Assembly: GCF_014925405.1 (NCBI RefSeq)
Contig: NZ_AQHJ01000033.1
Span: forward strand, 186,001 to 250,000
Length of the DNA: 64,000 bases
DNA from: Pseudoalteromonas ulvae UL12
GTDB lineage: Bacteria > Pseudomonadota > Gammaproteobacteria > Enterobacterales > Alteromonadaceae
Reading direction: 5' to 3'
Shown: positions 28,179 through 36,478 of the stretch, piece after piece
Layout of the letters: each line of letters starts with the position of its first letter
Position numbering within the stretch: position 1 is the first letter of the stretch
The notes under the pieces: generated by a model
Database searches by the model: none
Told to the model about the DNA's origin: nothing
What the model saw: the letters and a program-made list of their open reading frames with translations, nothing else
Position numbers and translations under genes: made by a program

Positions 28179-28596
28179 ACATCGCGCTTTTACTCTTGTT
28201 GAGTTGCTTGTGGCCAGTCTTATCTTGTTTTCCGTCATCACTACGGTTTCATTGATTTATCGCGGCGCCTTTATTGCGAGTGAAAAAGCAAATAATCACA
28301 TGGATATAGTAGGGGTTTTACCTGCGTTACTGAGTGAAATTCAGTACCACATTCGAGCACTGCCTTTTGAGCTAAGTCATACCGAAGCTTCAGGGCAAGT
28401 GTGGCAGGTTCATTATGAATGGAAAGCGAAAGTTATTGAAACTAAAAGTGTCATCGATAACGTATCAAGCCTTGAGTTTGGTGAAAGTAATGCAGTAAAA
28501 AAAGAGTTTAAGTTATGGCAAGTTGAACTTGAGCTTAGTCAAGGGCGCATCGTTCGTGAGTATTTATTCTCTGAAGTGAGCTGGTTAGATGAATAA
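28171..28596 (+). CDS. gspI: GspI-like minor pseudopilin with Ala at the cleavage site
   Basis: 141 residues. The prepilin N-terminus is MNKHRA then FTLVELLVASLILFSVI with E5. The residue before F is alanine, where nearly all prepilins have glycine; alanine is tolerated by some prepilin peptidases. Length and position before the J-like gene suggest GspI. It overlaps its upstream neighbour by 8 bp and the next gene by 8 bp. Confidence 0.75.
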   Translation: MNKHRAFTLVELLVASLILFSVITTVSLIYRGAFIASEKANNHMDIVGVLPALLSEIQYHIRALPFELSHTEASGQVWQVHYEWKAKVIETKSVIDNVSSLEFGESNAVKKEFKLWQVELELSQGRIVREYLFSEVSWLDE

Positions 28597-29263
28597 TAAA
28601 GGTTTTACCCTGATAGAGTTATTAATTAGTATTACCTTGTTATCTTTACTTATGTTTACAGGTAACTACGTTTATAGTCAGTTAGCTTCACGGTGGGACA
28701 AAGAGTTAGGTCAGTTTGACAAAACAGCACAGCGTGCTCAGTCTTTAAATTGGCTGCAACACGCGTTACAAGGCGTCGAGCCTTATATTGTTCGAAATAA
28801 GCAGAAAAAACCTGTTTTTCTCTTTATCGGCGCAAATACGAGTTTGTTAGCCAGTACTAAAAGAGGCATTATTTCAGATAAATACCCTGAATTTTTTCGT
28901 ATTAGCGCTCTAGAAAATGAAAATAGAAAGTTTGATTTGGTTTACCAAGCAATAAGCACTAAGGACTTATTGTTACTCACCAGTGATCAAGAAATCGAAT
29001 TCTCTCATCGCTTAACTTTATTGACAGACTTAGATGAAGTGAGATTTAGCTATTTTGGTTGGGCGGATCTGGCGGCTAAAACCAGTTTGGATCCTGCAAT
29101 TAAACCTGCTTGGTTTTCTCGTTATTCTGGCATTGATAACCTAATTACACCTGAAAAAATTAAGTTAACTTTAGTAAAAAATGGTCAAGAGCTTAACTTA
29201 TTTTCAATCTTAGACATAAATGCAAATGATTGGTACAAACATTATATTGAGGTTGGATTTTGA
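28589..29263 (+). CDS. gspJ: GspJ-like minor pseudopilin
   Basis: 224 residues with leader MNNKG and FTLIELLISITLLSLLMF, with E5 present. The globular domain includes LTLLTDLDEVRFSYFGWADL, as in GspJ where a beta strand runs into a conserved Y-F/Y-G. Length fits GspJ (about 195-225). J joins I and K in the tip complex. The next gene starts with a TTG overlapping its stop. Confidence 0.8.
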   Translation: MNNKGFTLIELLISITLLSLLMFTGNYVYSQLASRWDKELGQFDKTAQRAQSLNWLQHALQGVEPYIVRNKQKKPVFLFIGANTSLLASTKRGIISDKYPEFFRISALENENRKFDLVYQAISTKDLLLLTSDQEIEFSHRLTLLTDLDEVRFSYFGWADLAAKTSLDPAIKPAWFSRYSGIDNLITPEKIKLTLVKNGQELNLFSILDINANDWYKHYIEVGF

Positions 29264-30126
29264 CTATTATCCAGTCTAGAGGCATCGCGTTGGTGCAAGT
29301 GTTGATTATTACAGCTGTGTTGTCTGTACTGGCGTTGTATTTTAGTCAAACAGCGCGTTTGCAGATATATCAAGCGCGCTCCGCAGTTGAGCACGCCCAA
29401 GCAATCATCAATTTACATGATACAGAAGCCAAGCTGTTATTTGCATTGTTAACTGAAGATAAAAACCCAAATTTAGAAGCGCAACAGAAAATAAATCACC
29501 CTTTTATGATGTGGAATTTTTATGGTGTCCCGTTTGAGTTCAAAAATGGTATAACCATTACCTTGCAAGATTTACGAGGGGTATTGAATTTACATTACCC
29601 GAATTCGCAAAGGTTAAAAGGTTTATTGACCTTCTACGGCTTAAGTAATTATGATGCTGATTTACTAACAAATAAAATTTTGGATTGGCAAGATACCGAT
29701 CAGCGCAGTCGTTATGGGCTGGCTGAGCAAGCTTATAGAAATGGCGCAGTACAAGATGCCTCTGAATTAATGCATTTAGATATCCCTTCAGAGCTGTTAA
29801 CTGAGTTATCCAATAATACAACAATTTATAAAAAGGGTGGGTTTAATCCTATGAACTCACCTGAGTTTTTACTTAGGTCGATTTTAGCGCCTGAAGTCGC
29901 TGAACATGTGTTAAGATTACGAAAAAATAAACAACTTACACCGCAGTTATTTTCACAATTGACTGGTATTTACGACAGTGAAAAAATTATTTTATACCCC
30001 TCTAACATGTTTGTTGCACAAATAAACAGTCAAGTTGGGAATGCGAGAGTAATAAAAAAAGTGACGTGGCAATTAGAACCAACCAAAGGTCAACCCGTTA
30101 ATGTGGCTGCCGTAGAAAATCAATAG
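29260..30126 (+). CDS. gspK: GspK-like minor pseudopilin
   Basis: 288 residues. The N-terminus MTIIQSRG / IALVQVLIITAVLSVLAL is the GspK type: no E5 (Q at that position), which is normal for K. The helical domain with LQDLRGVLNLH, LLTNKILDWQDTDQRSRYGL and FNPMNSPEFLLRSI matches GspK. It caps the pseudopilus tip. The start codon is TTG in a TTGA overlap with gspJ, preceded by GAGGTTGGA. Confidence 0.85.
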   Translation: MTIIQSRGIALVQVLIITAVLSVLALYFSQTARLQIYQARSAVEHAQAIINLHDTEAKLLFALLTEDKNPNLEAQQKINHPFMMWNFYGVPFEFKNGITITLQDLRGVLNLHYPNSQRLKGLLTFYGLSNYDADLLTNKILDWQDTDQRSRYGLAEQAYRNGAVQDASELMHLDIPSELLTELSNNTTIYKKGGFNPMNSPEFLLRSILAPEVAEHVLRLRKNKQLTPQLFSQLTGIYDSEKIILYPSNMFVAQINSQVGNARVIKKVTWQLEPTKGQPVNVAAVENQ

Positions 30127-30135
30127 AAGAGTGAC

Positions 30136-31281
30136 ATGTTACAACATAAGCTTACAACGTGGTTTAAAAAAAGTATTTGTTATTTTGTCAGTTATTATGC
30201 CGACAAAACTTATCATTTCGAACTCAATCAGCAAGGGCAATTTGTTTTAGTTGATGCGGAACCTAAGGCTAAATCAACGTTAATTCAAATTATAGCGCGT
30301 AAGCATTACAGTGAATTTAATCAACGTTTTCCTGTAGATAATAAAAAAGAGTTAAACACATTATTAAAGCTGAACGTGTCAAATAATGATAACGTTCAGA
30401 GTTATCATTTGGTAACACAAATTGATGCTGGGCAAAGTGAAGTCAATATGTGGCAAATCAGTACAAATGTCCCAAAGGCCTTCATACAGTTACCTGAATC
30501 GTTATTATTAAGTTATATTCTTAACGAAGAAAGTAGCGGTTGCATTCAAGAGGTCGAGAGTAAACAACCATATTTTGTTGCCCGCTTACAAAATACCACG
30601 TATAGCGCACTTAAAAGCCAGCTAATAAATTCAGCCGCGCGATTTGCTAATACTGTCGGGATCCCACACCAAACAAGTACAGTCATTGCAGAGGGAGCTG
30701 ATTATATTAAGGCTCTTTTCAGCGGTTTGGCTGCGTTACCTAAAAACAAATTAGTCGCATTTATTAATCCTGCATCTTTACGAGTTCAAGCCAAAGATCT
30801 CAAAAGTCCCAGCAAAGTGATTGCCGCAATGTTACTTGGCTACCTCACACTGACAAGTGGTTATTTACAATTTACCCATTACCAGTTATCGACCCAAGCT
30901 GAAATGCAAAAAGATAAAGTCAATCAGGTGTTTGATTTACTTGATAGATATGAAAGCGATAAGCTCACTTTTACTCAGCTGGTTGATTTTACCGAAGCAA
31001 AAAGTATTTTATCGCCGGTTTTTTATGTATTGCGAGATTTATTTGTTTTAGCGCGATTTGATAATATTCGTTTCGAAAATGAGCGCTTTGTTTTAAGAGG
31101 TGATGCTCAGCAAGCGACACAGGTTTTACAAACCGTTGCAAACAACTCACGTGTTAAGGATGCAAAGTTTGATTTTCCAACGCGAAGTCAACGTGGGCGA
31201 GAACAGTTTGTGATTAGTTTTGTGCTCCATAGCCAGCAAGATACTCACCAATTAGCCTCATTACAACAAGTGAGTCAGTAA
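30136..31281 (+). CDS. gspL: GspL-like assembly-platform protein
   Basis: 381 residues. A cytoplasmic actin-like part (about 1-225) is followed by one membrane helix (about 230-250, VIAAMLLGYLTLTSGYLQFT) and a periplasmic ferredoxin-like domain (about 290-370). That is GspL architecture. GspL couples GspE to the platform. The sequence is divergent, and the call rests on architecture and position between K and M. Confidence 0.75.
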   Translation: MLQHKLTTWFKKSICYFVSYYADKTYHFELNQQGQFVLVDAEPKAKSTLIQIIARKHYSEFNQRFPVDNKKELNTLLKLNVSNNDNVQSYHLVTQIDAGQSEVNMWQISTNVPKAFIQLPESLLLSYILNEESSGCIQEVESKQPYFVARLQNTTYSALKSQLINSAARFANTVGIPHQTSTVIAEGADYIKALFSGLAALPKNKLVAFINPASLRVQAKDLKSPSKVIAAMLLGYLTLTSGYLQFTHYQLSTQAEMQKDKVNQVFDLLDRYESDKLTFTQLVDFTEAKSILSPVFYVLRDLFVLARFDNIRFENERFVLRGDAQQATQVLQTVANNSRVKDAKFDFPTRSQRGREQFVISFVLHSQQDTHQLASLQQVSQ

Positions 31282-31284
31282 TCT

Positions 31285-31881
31285 ATGTCATCATTCAAAG
31301 AGCAAATCGAAAATAACCAACTGTTATTAATAATATTAGCAGTGTTATTAATTGCGAAGCTATTGGTTGAACCTATTATTAACTGGCAAAATCAACAGTT
31401 AGTAGATAATCAAACATTAGCGAAAAAAGTGCATAAAACGGCTCAGTTACTTAATCAGCAAACTGCACTCCAGAGCGCAGCCGATCAAGTATCAACAGAG
31501 CTTGTACAGCTGCAACAGTTTTATTACCCTTACCAAGAACAATCTCAATTTCGTTTAACGCAGCAGCAAGCGATTGAAAAGCTCATTGCACAGTCCCATT
31601 TATCGTTAACGAATATTGGTTGGCAACCCGCTTTTGTTTTACCGAATACACCTTTACTACGTCAGCAGTTGACATTAAATGTAAGTGGTAAATCGATAGA
31701 CTTTGTCGGATTTATACAGCAACTAGAACGCGTGCAGCCTTATATTGAAGTCGCTGAGTTTAATGTCAGTTTAAAAGGGCAAAATGACACATCTCTTGGA
31801 CGAGTGAATGGTAGTCTCAGGCTGATTTATTATGTCCAGCAAACTCACACGGCTAAACAGCAAGCGCGGGAGGGGGAATGA
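31285..31881 (+). CDS. gspM: GspM-like assembly-platform protein
   Basis: 198 residues: a short cytoplasmic tail, one membrane helix (about 13-32, LLLIILAVLLIAKLLVEPII), a Gln-rich coiled-coil segment (about 40-80) and a periplasmic ferredoxin-like fold (about 95-190). GspM partners GspL. It lies 3 bp after gspL and overlaps the next start. Sequence divergence makes this an architectural call. Confidence 0.75.
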   Translation: MSSFKEQIENNQLLLIILAVLLIAKLLVEPIINWQNQQLVDNQTLAKKVHKTAQLLNQQTALQSAADQVSTELVQLQQFYYPYQEQSQFRLTQQQAIEKLIAQSHLSLTNIGWQPAFVLPNTPLLRQQLTLNVSGKSIDFVGFIQQLERVQPYIEVAEFNVSLKGQNDTSLGRVNGSLRLIYYVQQTHTAKQQAREGE

Positions 31882-32384
31882 ATAAGCTAACGTTATGTAT
31901 TGCGAGTATCTCGGCGCTACTGATTTTGAACGATTTTAATCAACGATTTATTTCAACAGATCAACATAAAACCACAACGATCGAGATTGAATTACCTCAG
32001 GCGTTGCAAGTTCCTCTATTAAGTCAAGCAAGTTTTGACGCTTTACAGTTAATGTATGGCTCTTTTCAAAGTGAAGAGACAGAGCAAAATACACAGCCAG
32101 GCACTGCCATACCAACAGCAGAGCAACAAGCAGCTCAACAAGGGCGACTGTTAACTGTATTTGCAGGTGATAATGCACTGACGTTAAAAGCAGTCATTAA
32201 TGATGCACAACAATACGTACTGATTGCTCAGAAAAATCTAAAAACAGGTCAGCAAGAGGTCGTCAAGTATGCCAATGGCGCTGAGCTGTCTGGATATGTA
32301 ATCAGCGTACAATCAAACACTCAAGTTGAACTTACAAATAACAATCAACATATCTCATTAATGATGTATAAAGGTGCTGCATAA
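31878..32384 (+). CDS. GspC/XpsN-like bridging protein
   Basis: 168 residues with a short N-terminal hydrophobic segment (about 3-18) and a periplasmic C-terminal domain (about 88-165, GRLLTVFAGDNALTLKAVI, YVISVQSNTQVELTNN) that looks like the homology-region domain of GspC or PilP. There is no PDZ domain. It precedes the secretin gene, as xpsN precedes xpsD in Xanthomonas, where XpsN does the work of GspC. It probably links the inner-membrane platform to GspD. The identity is inferred. Confidence 0.65.
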   Translation: MNKLTLCIASISALLILNDFNQRFISTDQHKTTTIEIELPQALQVPLLSQASFDALQLMYGSFQSEETEQNTQPGTAIPTAEQQAAQQGRLLTVFAGDNALTLKAVINDAQQYVLIAQKNLKTGQQEVVKYANGAELSGYVISVQSNTQVELTNNNQHISLMMYKGAA

Positions 32385-32416
32385 TGGCTCTATTGGCATC
32401 GGATTCTGGAAAAAAC

Positions 32417-34483
32417 ATGAAACAGCTTAATCCTATTTTATTGACCCTTTTATCGGTGGGCTTATTGACCGCTTGTAACAGCTCACCGAGTAAATTCACA
32501 GCGCAAAAATCATATTTAAATAATAATACAACCTTGGTTAGCGCAGACGGCCAAGCAGATGAAGCGCAACTCTTAACCCAATCGAATCAAGTGAGTGAGT
32601 CGGATAAAAAAGCGGGTGAACTACAAGTTTTACCAGCATTGCGTGCAAATACTTTAGTGACAGGGCAAAATATTGAATTAGCCACTCAATTTAGCCGTTC
32701 TGAATTAGTCAGCCTAACAGCAGATGCACTTCCGATAACGGACTACCTTCATTATGTGCTTGGTGAAGTATTAAAGGTCAGTTATATCGTCGCTGACGAT
32801 GTGACCGCCAGCAACCAAACCATTACACTGAACCTACAAGAAAAAATCAGTAAACAAAAGTTATTTGCTTTAAGCGAGCAATTATTACAAGAGCGTGGCA
32901 TCACCGTACGTTTGGCCGACGATGTGTATTACATCCACCAAAGTGAAGGCGGTGCGGCAGGGCAAATAGTCTATGGCTATGGCAATCGTTATGACGATGT
33001 GCCGAATACCTCAAATGACATTATCCAACTTGCGCCGTTTAATAATGGTGTTCAGGCCTCTCTAGCAAATACAATTAAACAATTGACTAATGTCGATGTT
33101 CGCCAAGTGTTCGAGCAGCAAGCTATTATGATCCGAGGCAAACGAGCAGATGTTATTAAGGCGCTTGAGTTTATGCAGTTGATGGATCAACCGGTATTTA
33201 AAAATCGTTCAGTAGGCTTATTTCAAGCTGCGTATATTTCTGTTGATGAGTTGAGCAAGCAACTGTCAGAGTTGTTAAAACAGGAAGGTATTAGCGTTAG
33301 TATTCAAACCTCATCAGAGCAAGCGGTGACTATGGTGCCAATTGAGCGCACCAATTCGTTAGTTTTTTTTACTAACAACCAACAACTACTCAGTAGAGTC
33401 GATTTTTGGGCGAAACAACTTGATAAACCGGCCGATGGTAACCAGCAACAATATTTTATGTTTGTACCACAATTTGCCCGTGCCATTGATTTAGGGCAAA
33501 GCTTACAAGCTCTGCTAGGCCAAGGCGCAGGTTTATCAAATAGTACGTCTGCAGAGCAACAAAATAGTGCCAGTAATAGCCCAGCGTCACAAACAAAAAC
33601 ACAAGCCAGCAATGTGAGTGTCAACAGCAATGATTTAAAAATGGTGGTTGATGAGCGTTCAAACTCGCTAATTTTTTATACTTCTGGTGCTCGTTATCGT
33701 GACTTGTTACCTCTGATTAAACGCCTTGATTTAATGCCAAAACAAGTGGTGCTTGAAGTGATGATTGCAGAGGTAAGCTTAACGGATGTATTTCAGCAAG
33801 GGGTTGAGTTTGCATTGACCAATCAAGGAGCGAATAAAGTCGGTGGGTATAAGCTAGGGGTTGATAAAACCGGTTTAAGTTATATTTTAACTGGCACGAT
33901 GGGTAATATTAATTTGAATTTGCTCGAAACCAATTCAAATGTCAATGTACTCTCTCGACCTTCACTTGCAGTACGAGATGGCGTTAAAGCCTCGATTACC
34001 GTGGGTGATAGAATTCCCACCGTCGGTGAAATTGTGACCGATCCCGTTAATGGATCACGTACATCGGTTGTTTATCTTAATACAGGTATTGAGTTACAAG
34101 TGACGCCAACGGTCAATGCGCGAGGTGCAGTTTTAATGGAAATAGCCCAAAAAATTAGTAATCAAGCCAGTGGCGGCTCAAGCCTTGAAGGTAATCCAAC
34201 CTTATTTGAACGTTCAATTAGCACCGAAGTGATTGCAGGCAATGGGCAAACTATTATGTTAGGTGGGCTCATTAGCGAACGCAGCACAGAAAACGATCGC
34301 AGCGTACCGTTCTTTTCTAGTATTCCTATTTTAGGTAATTTATTTGATGGTACTGATAATAATAGCAGTAAAACAGAATTGGTTGTGTTAGTGACGCCAC
34401 GAATAATCGAATCAACCAACGAGTGGCAGGCGGTATTTGGGCAATTTCAGCAAACTCTTTCTGATTTACAGATTGAAAAATAA
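32417..34483 (+). CDS. gspD: Type II secretin GspD, predicted lipoprotein
   Basis: 688 residues from the ATG at 32417. The signal sequence ends in the lipobox LLTAC, so the secretin may be acylated. N0 and N1-N3 domains span about 70-400, including a low-complexity Ser/Asn/Gln linker in N3. The secretin core (about 420-665) has VLEVMIAEVSLTDVFQQG, VLSRPSLAVRDGVKASITVG and TELVVLVTPRI. A start at 32384 overlapping the previous stop is also possible. Lipidated secretins such as HxcQ and XpsD can reach the outer membrane without a separate pilotin, and no pilotin gene is present here. Confidence 0.92.
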   Translation: MKQLNPILLTLLSVGLLTACNSSPSKFTAQKSYLNNNTTLVSADGQADEAQLLTQSNQVSESDKKAGELQVLPALRANTLVTGQNIELATQFSRSELVSLTADALPITDYLHYVLGEVLKVSYIVADDVTASNQTITLNLQEKISKQKLFALSEQLLQERGITVRLADDVYYIHQSEGGAAGQIVYGYGNRYDDVPNTSNDIIQLAPFNNGVQASLANTIKQLTNVDVRQVFEQQAIMIRGKRADVIKALEFMQLMDQPVFKNRSVGLFQAAYISVDELSKQLSELLKQEGISVSIQTSSEQAVTMVPIERTNSLVFFTNNQQLLSRVDFWAKQLDKPADGNQQQYFMFVPQFARAIDLGQSLQALLGQGAGLSNSTSAEQQNSASNSPASQTKTQASNVSVNSNDLKMVVDERSNSLIFYTSGARYRDLLPLIKRLDLMPKQVVLEVMIAEVSLTDVFQQGVEFALTNQGANKVGGYKLGVDKTGLSYILTGTMGNINLNLLETNSNVNVLSRPSLAVRDGVKASITVGDRIPTVGEIVTDPVNGSRTSVVYLNTGIELQVTPTVNARGAVLMEIAQKISNQASGGSSLEGNPTLFERSISTEVIAGNGQTIMLGGLISERSTENDRSVPFFSSIPILGNLFDGTDNNSSKTELVVLVTPRIIESTNEWQAVFGQFQQTLSDLQIEK

Positions 34484-34776
34484 GCAAAAAGCTTAACATT
34501 AAAATTAATAATAAGTATGCAGTGGAAAATTAGAAAAAATGTTAATACTATAGGCTTAGATGTTAGCTAAATGTTTACATCTAATGGCGATTTTTAGGCG
34601 TATGTTAGCTTATAAGATATTTAATAGATAAGTGCTTAGCTTGTTTTTTTATGTTTTTTTTCAGTGTGTTAAGGTGTGTGTTGGTGTTTTTTATAATGCG
34701 CCAAATTGGGCTTGACAATGATTGACAAGCCCCTGAAAATAAACATAGAAATGTTGGTTTAACTCGATGTAAATGC
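34484..34776. other. Control region between gspD and the S-layer-like gene
   Basis: This non-coding stretch, with the promoter and leader entries that follow it, fills 437 bp. It holds an AT-rich inverted repeat, TTAGATGT / ACATCTAA (34556-34584), a T-rich zone near 34640-34670 that may end the gspD transcript, and GGGCTTG / CAAGCCC (34708-34732). Inside the last repeat are two TTGACA hexamers (34712 and 34722). No ORF of interest is present on either strand. Confidence 0.6.
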
Positions 34777-34804
34777 TTGACAATATACAAGCTTTGATTA
34801 GACT
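34777..34804 (+). promoter_or_regulatory. Probable strong promoter of the S-layer-like gene
   Basis: A consensus -35 TTGACA (34777-34782) is followed after 16 bp by TAGACT (34799-34804). Two more TTGACA copies lie 55-65 bp upstream. The hexamer is embedded in GCTTG-N9-CAAGC, similar to the upstream GCTTG/CAAGC repeat, so a regulator could bind both. A transcript would begin near 34811, about 110 bases before the ATG. Confidence 0.5.
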
Positions 34805-34816
34805 AACGATTGATTT

Positions 34817-34855
34817 GATCGGATGTCACTAAGGTGACGGCCTTAGTGCGAGATC
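34817..34855 (+). promoter_or_regulatory. 5' UTR hairpin of the S-layer-like mRNA
   Basis: CACTAAGG and CCTTAGTG form a perfect 8-bp stem around TGACGG, flanked by GATC/GATC that can extend the pairing. It would lie at the very 5' end of the transcript, a place where hairpins commonly protect abundant surface-protein mRNAs. It is followed by an unstructured A-rich leader and GGAG 8 bases before the start. Confidence 0.55.
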
Positions 34856-34920
34856 ATTTAAAACTAAAATGGAACAAAAATAATTGCGTTCCTGTTTCAT
34901 GAAACTTTGGAGAATGGAAA

Positions 34921-36249
34921 ATGTTCAAGAAAACTCTATTAGCTTTAGCAGTAACTGCTGTTGCTGGTGCTGCTAACGCAGGTGTAATCACTGTAACTGG
35001 TGGTTCAAAAAATATCTCTATCGAAGGTAATGCCGCTGCAACACTTGGTAATGGTTTAATTCAAGCTGCCGATTTTGGTGCTGTTACTCTAAACGTTGGT
35101 TCTGACTATATCGTTAACGATTTAGTTGTATTCACAGTGTCTGGTGCTACTTTCGATAAAACAGCAACACCTACAGCTGTTCCTACTGCTGGTGGTGCAA
35201 CGTTTACTTTTGTTGACTTCTCTGATGACAACACTGTTCGTTTCCGTGTATCTACAGCTAATCATTTAGCTGCTAATGATATCACTTTTGCTGGTTATGT
35301 ACTTAAGTCTGGTACTCCTGCAAACAATGGTTTAGTTAAATTTGCTTCTAATGCAATTTCAGTTAACCCATTAATCGGTAACTACGATGCTTCTCCTGCC
35401 GTTGAAGCTGGTAAGTTCGTAAACCAAGTAACTTATGCTATTACTAAGCTTGATGGTGAAGTTTCAACTTCTAAAGGCCGTGCTGAGTTTACAAACACAG
35501 GTTCAACTTTAAAAGATATTTTAACTCTTGGTTATACTGATAATGCTACTGGTGGTGTTGATCCAATTACATTCACTAAAGAAACTCACGTAATCAAAGG
35601 TAACTTCTCTTACCTTGCGGATTATGATTTAGCTGCCAACGGTGGTGATGCTGATGGTGTTGTTGAAGCTGCTGAATTAGCAAATGCTTTAACTATTACA
35701 GGTATGACTACTCCAACTTTAGCAGTGAACACAGCGCTAGATACAATTACGATTTCTGACGCTGATATTCCATCAGCATCAACTACTGTTCAATTCAATG
35801 TAGTTGGTAATACAGCGAAAGGTTCTGTACTAGTTGCTCCACAGTCTTTCACTGTTCAATCTACACCTGCAAGTGCAACTGTTCCTGCAGCTCAAGCAAC
35901 TGTTTCAGCTGGTTCTTGGACTCTTGATGGTTCATCAGATAACATCGAGTTAATGCCTTTCGGTTCTGAGTACGCTCAGTCTATCACTGTAGCTAATACT
36001 AGCTCTGTTGAAGGTGTTATCACTGTTACTCTTAAAGCAAATGGTTCAACTTATGTTAAGACTTTAGATGCAGTAGCTACAGCTAACACTGTAACTAACA
36101 TCAGTCTTGAAGTTGCTGCTTTTGCTGCTGCTTCAGGTATCACTGGTAATGCACATGTAAATGTTGTTGTTAATGCTCCAGCTGCTAACATTGGTGTTAA
36201 AGGTGTTTACTACCATAAAGCATCTGCTGACCGCGTATTAACTCACTAA
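34921..36249 (+). CDS. Probable S-layer-type major surface protein (secreted, highly expressed)
   Basis: 442 residues with a Sec signal peptide (MFKKTLLALAVTAVAGAANA). The mature protein has no cysteine, is rich in Ala, Gly, Thr, Val and Asn, and is predicted by eye to be all-beta. An EF-hand-like loop (N240-E252, ligands D243, D245, E252, with G246) suggests calcium binding. Codon use is extreme: Gly almost only GGT, Arg mostly CGT, Ala, Val and Thr mainly ending in T. This is unlike the neighbours and typical of very abundant proteins. It follows the T2SS operon and has its own promoter, leader hairpin and terminator. Composition and context resemble S-layer proteins such as Slr4 of Pseudoalteromonas; I cannot confirm homology from sequence alone. 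A secreted adhesin or enzyme-free matrix protein is the alternative. Confidence 0.7.
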   Translation: MFKKTLLALAVTAVAGAANAGVITVTGGSKNISIEGNAAATLGNGLIQAADFGAVTLNVGSDYIVNDLVVFTVSGATFDKTATPTAVPTAGGATFTFVDFSDDNTVRFRVSTANHLAANDITFAGYVLKSGTPANNGLVKFASNAISVNPLIGNYDASPAVEAGKFVNQVTYAITKLDGEVSTSKGRAEFTNTGSTLKDILTLGYTDNATGGVDPITFTKETHVIKGNFSYLADYDLAANGGDADGVVEAAELANALTITGMTTPTLAVNTALDTITISDADIPSASTTVQFNVVGNTAKGSVLVAPQSFTVQSTPASATVPAAQATVSAGSWTLDGSSDNIELMPFGSEYAQSITVANTSSVEGVITVTLKANGSTYVKTLDAVATANTVTNISLEVAAFAAASGITGNAHVNVVVNAPAANIGVKGVYYHKASADRVLTH

Positions 36250-36289
36250 TACTGAGTTTTCACCAATAAATCAGTGTGATTTATGATTA

Positions 36290-36315
36290 AAAGCGAGCTT
36301 AGGCTCGCTTTTTTA
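36290..36315 (+). terminator. Intrinsic terminator of the S-layer-like gene
   Basis: AAAGCGAGC-TTAG-GCTCGCTTT with a T-run. It isolates the S-layer-like gene from the polysaccharide genes downstream. Confidence 0.92.
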
Positions 36316-36478
36316 TTGCGTGCTACTTAGTGTGGCGAGTGCTTCTCTACAGTTTGATGTTTTTTACTTGCCTTCCTGCTTGATTCAATACTTTGCTGGT
36401 ATCCTCATTAGTTACACGCTAGCGCCTAGTCGGTGAGTTTGCTATGATTGCGCATCGAATTTGAATGTTGAGTGCGCC

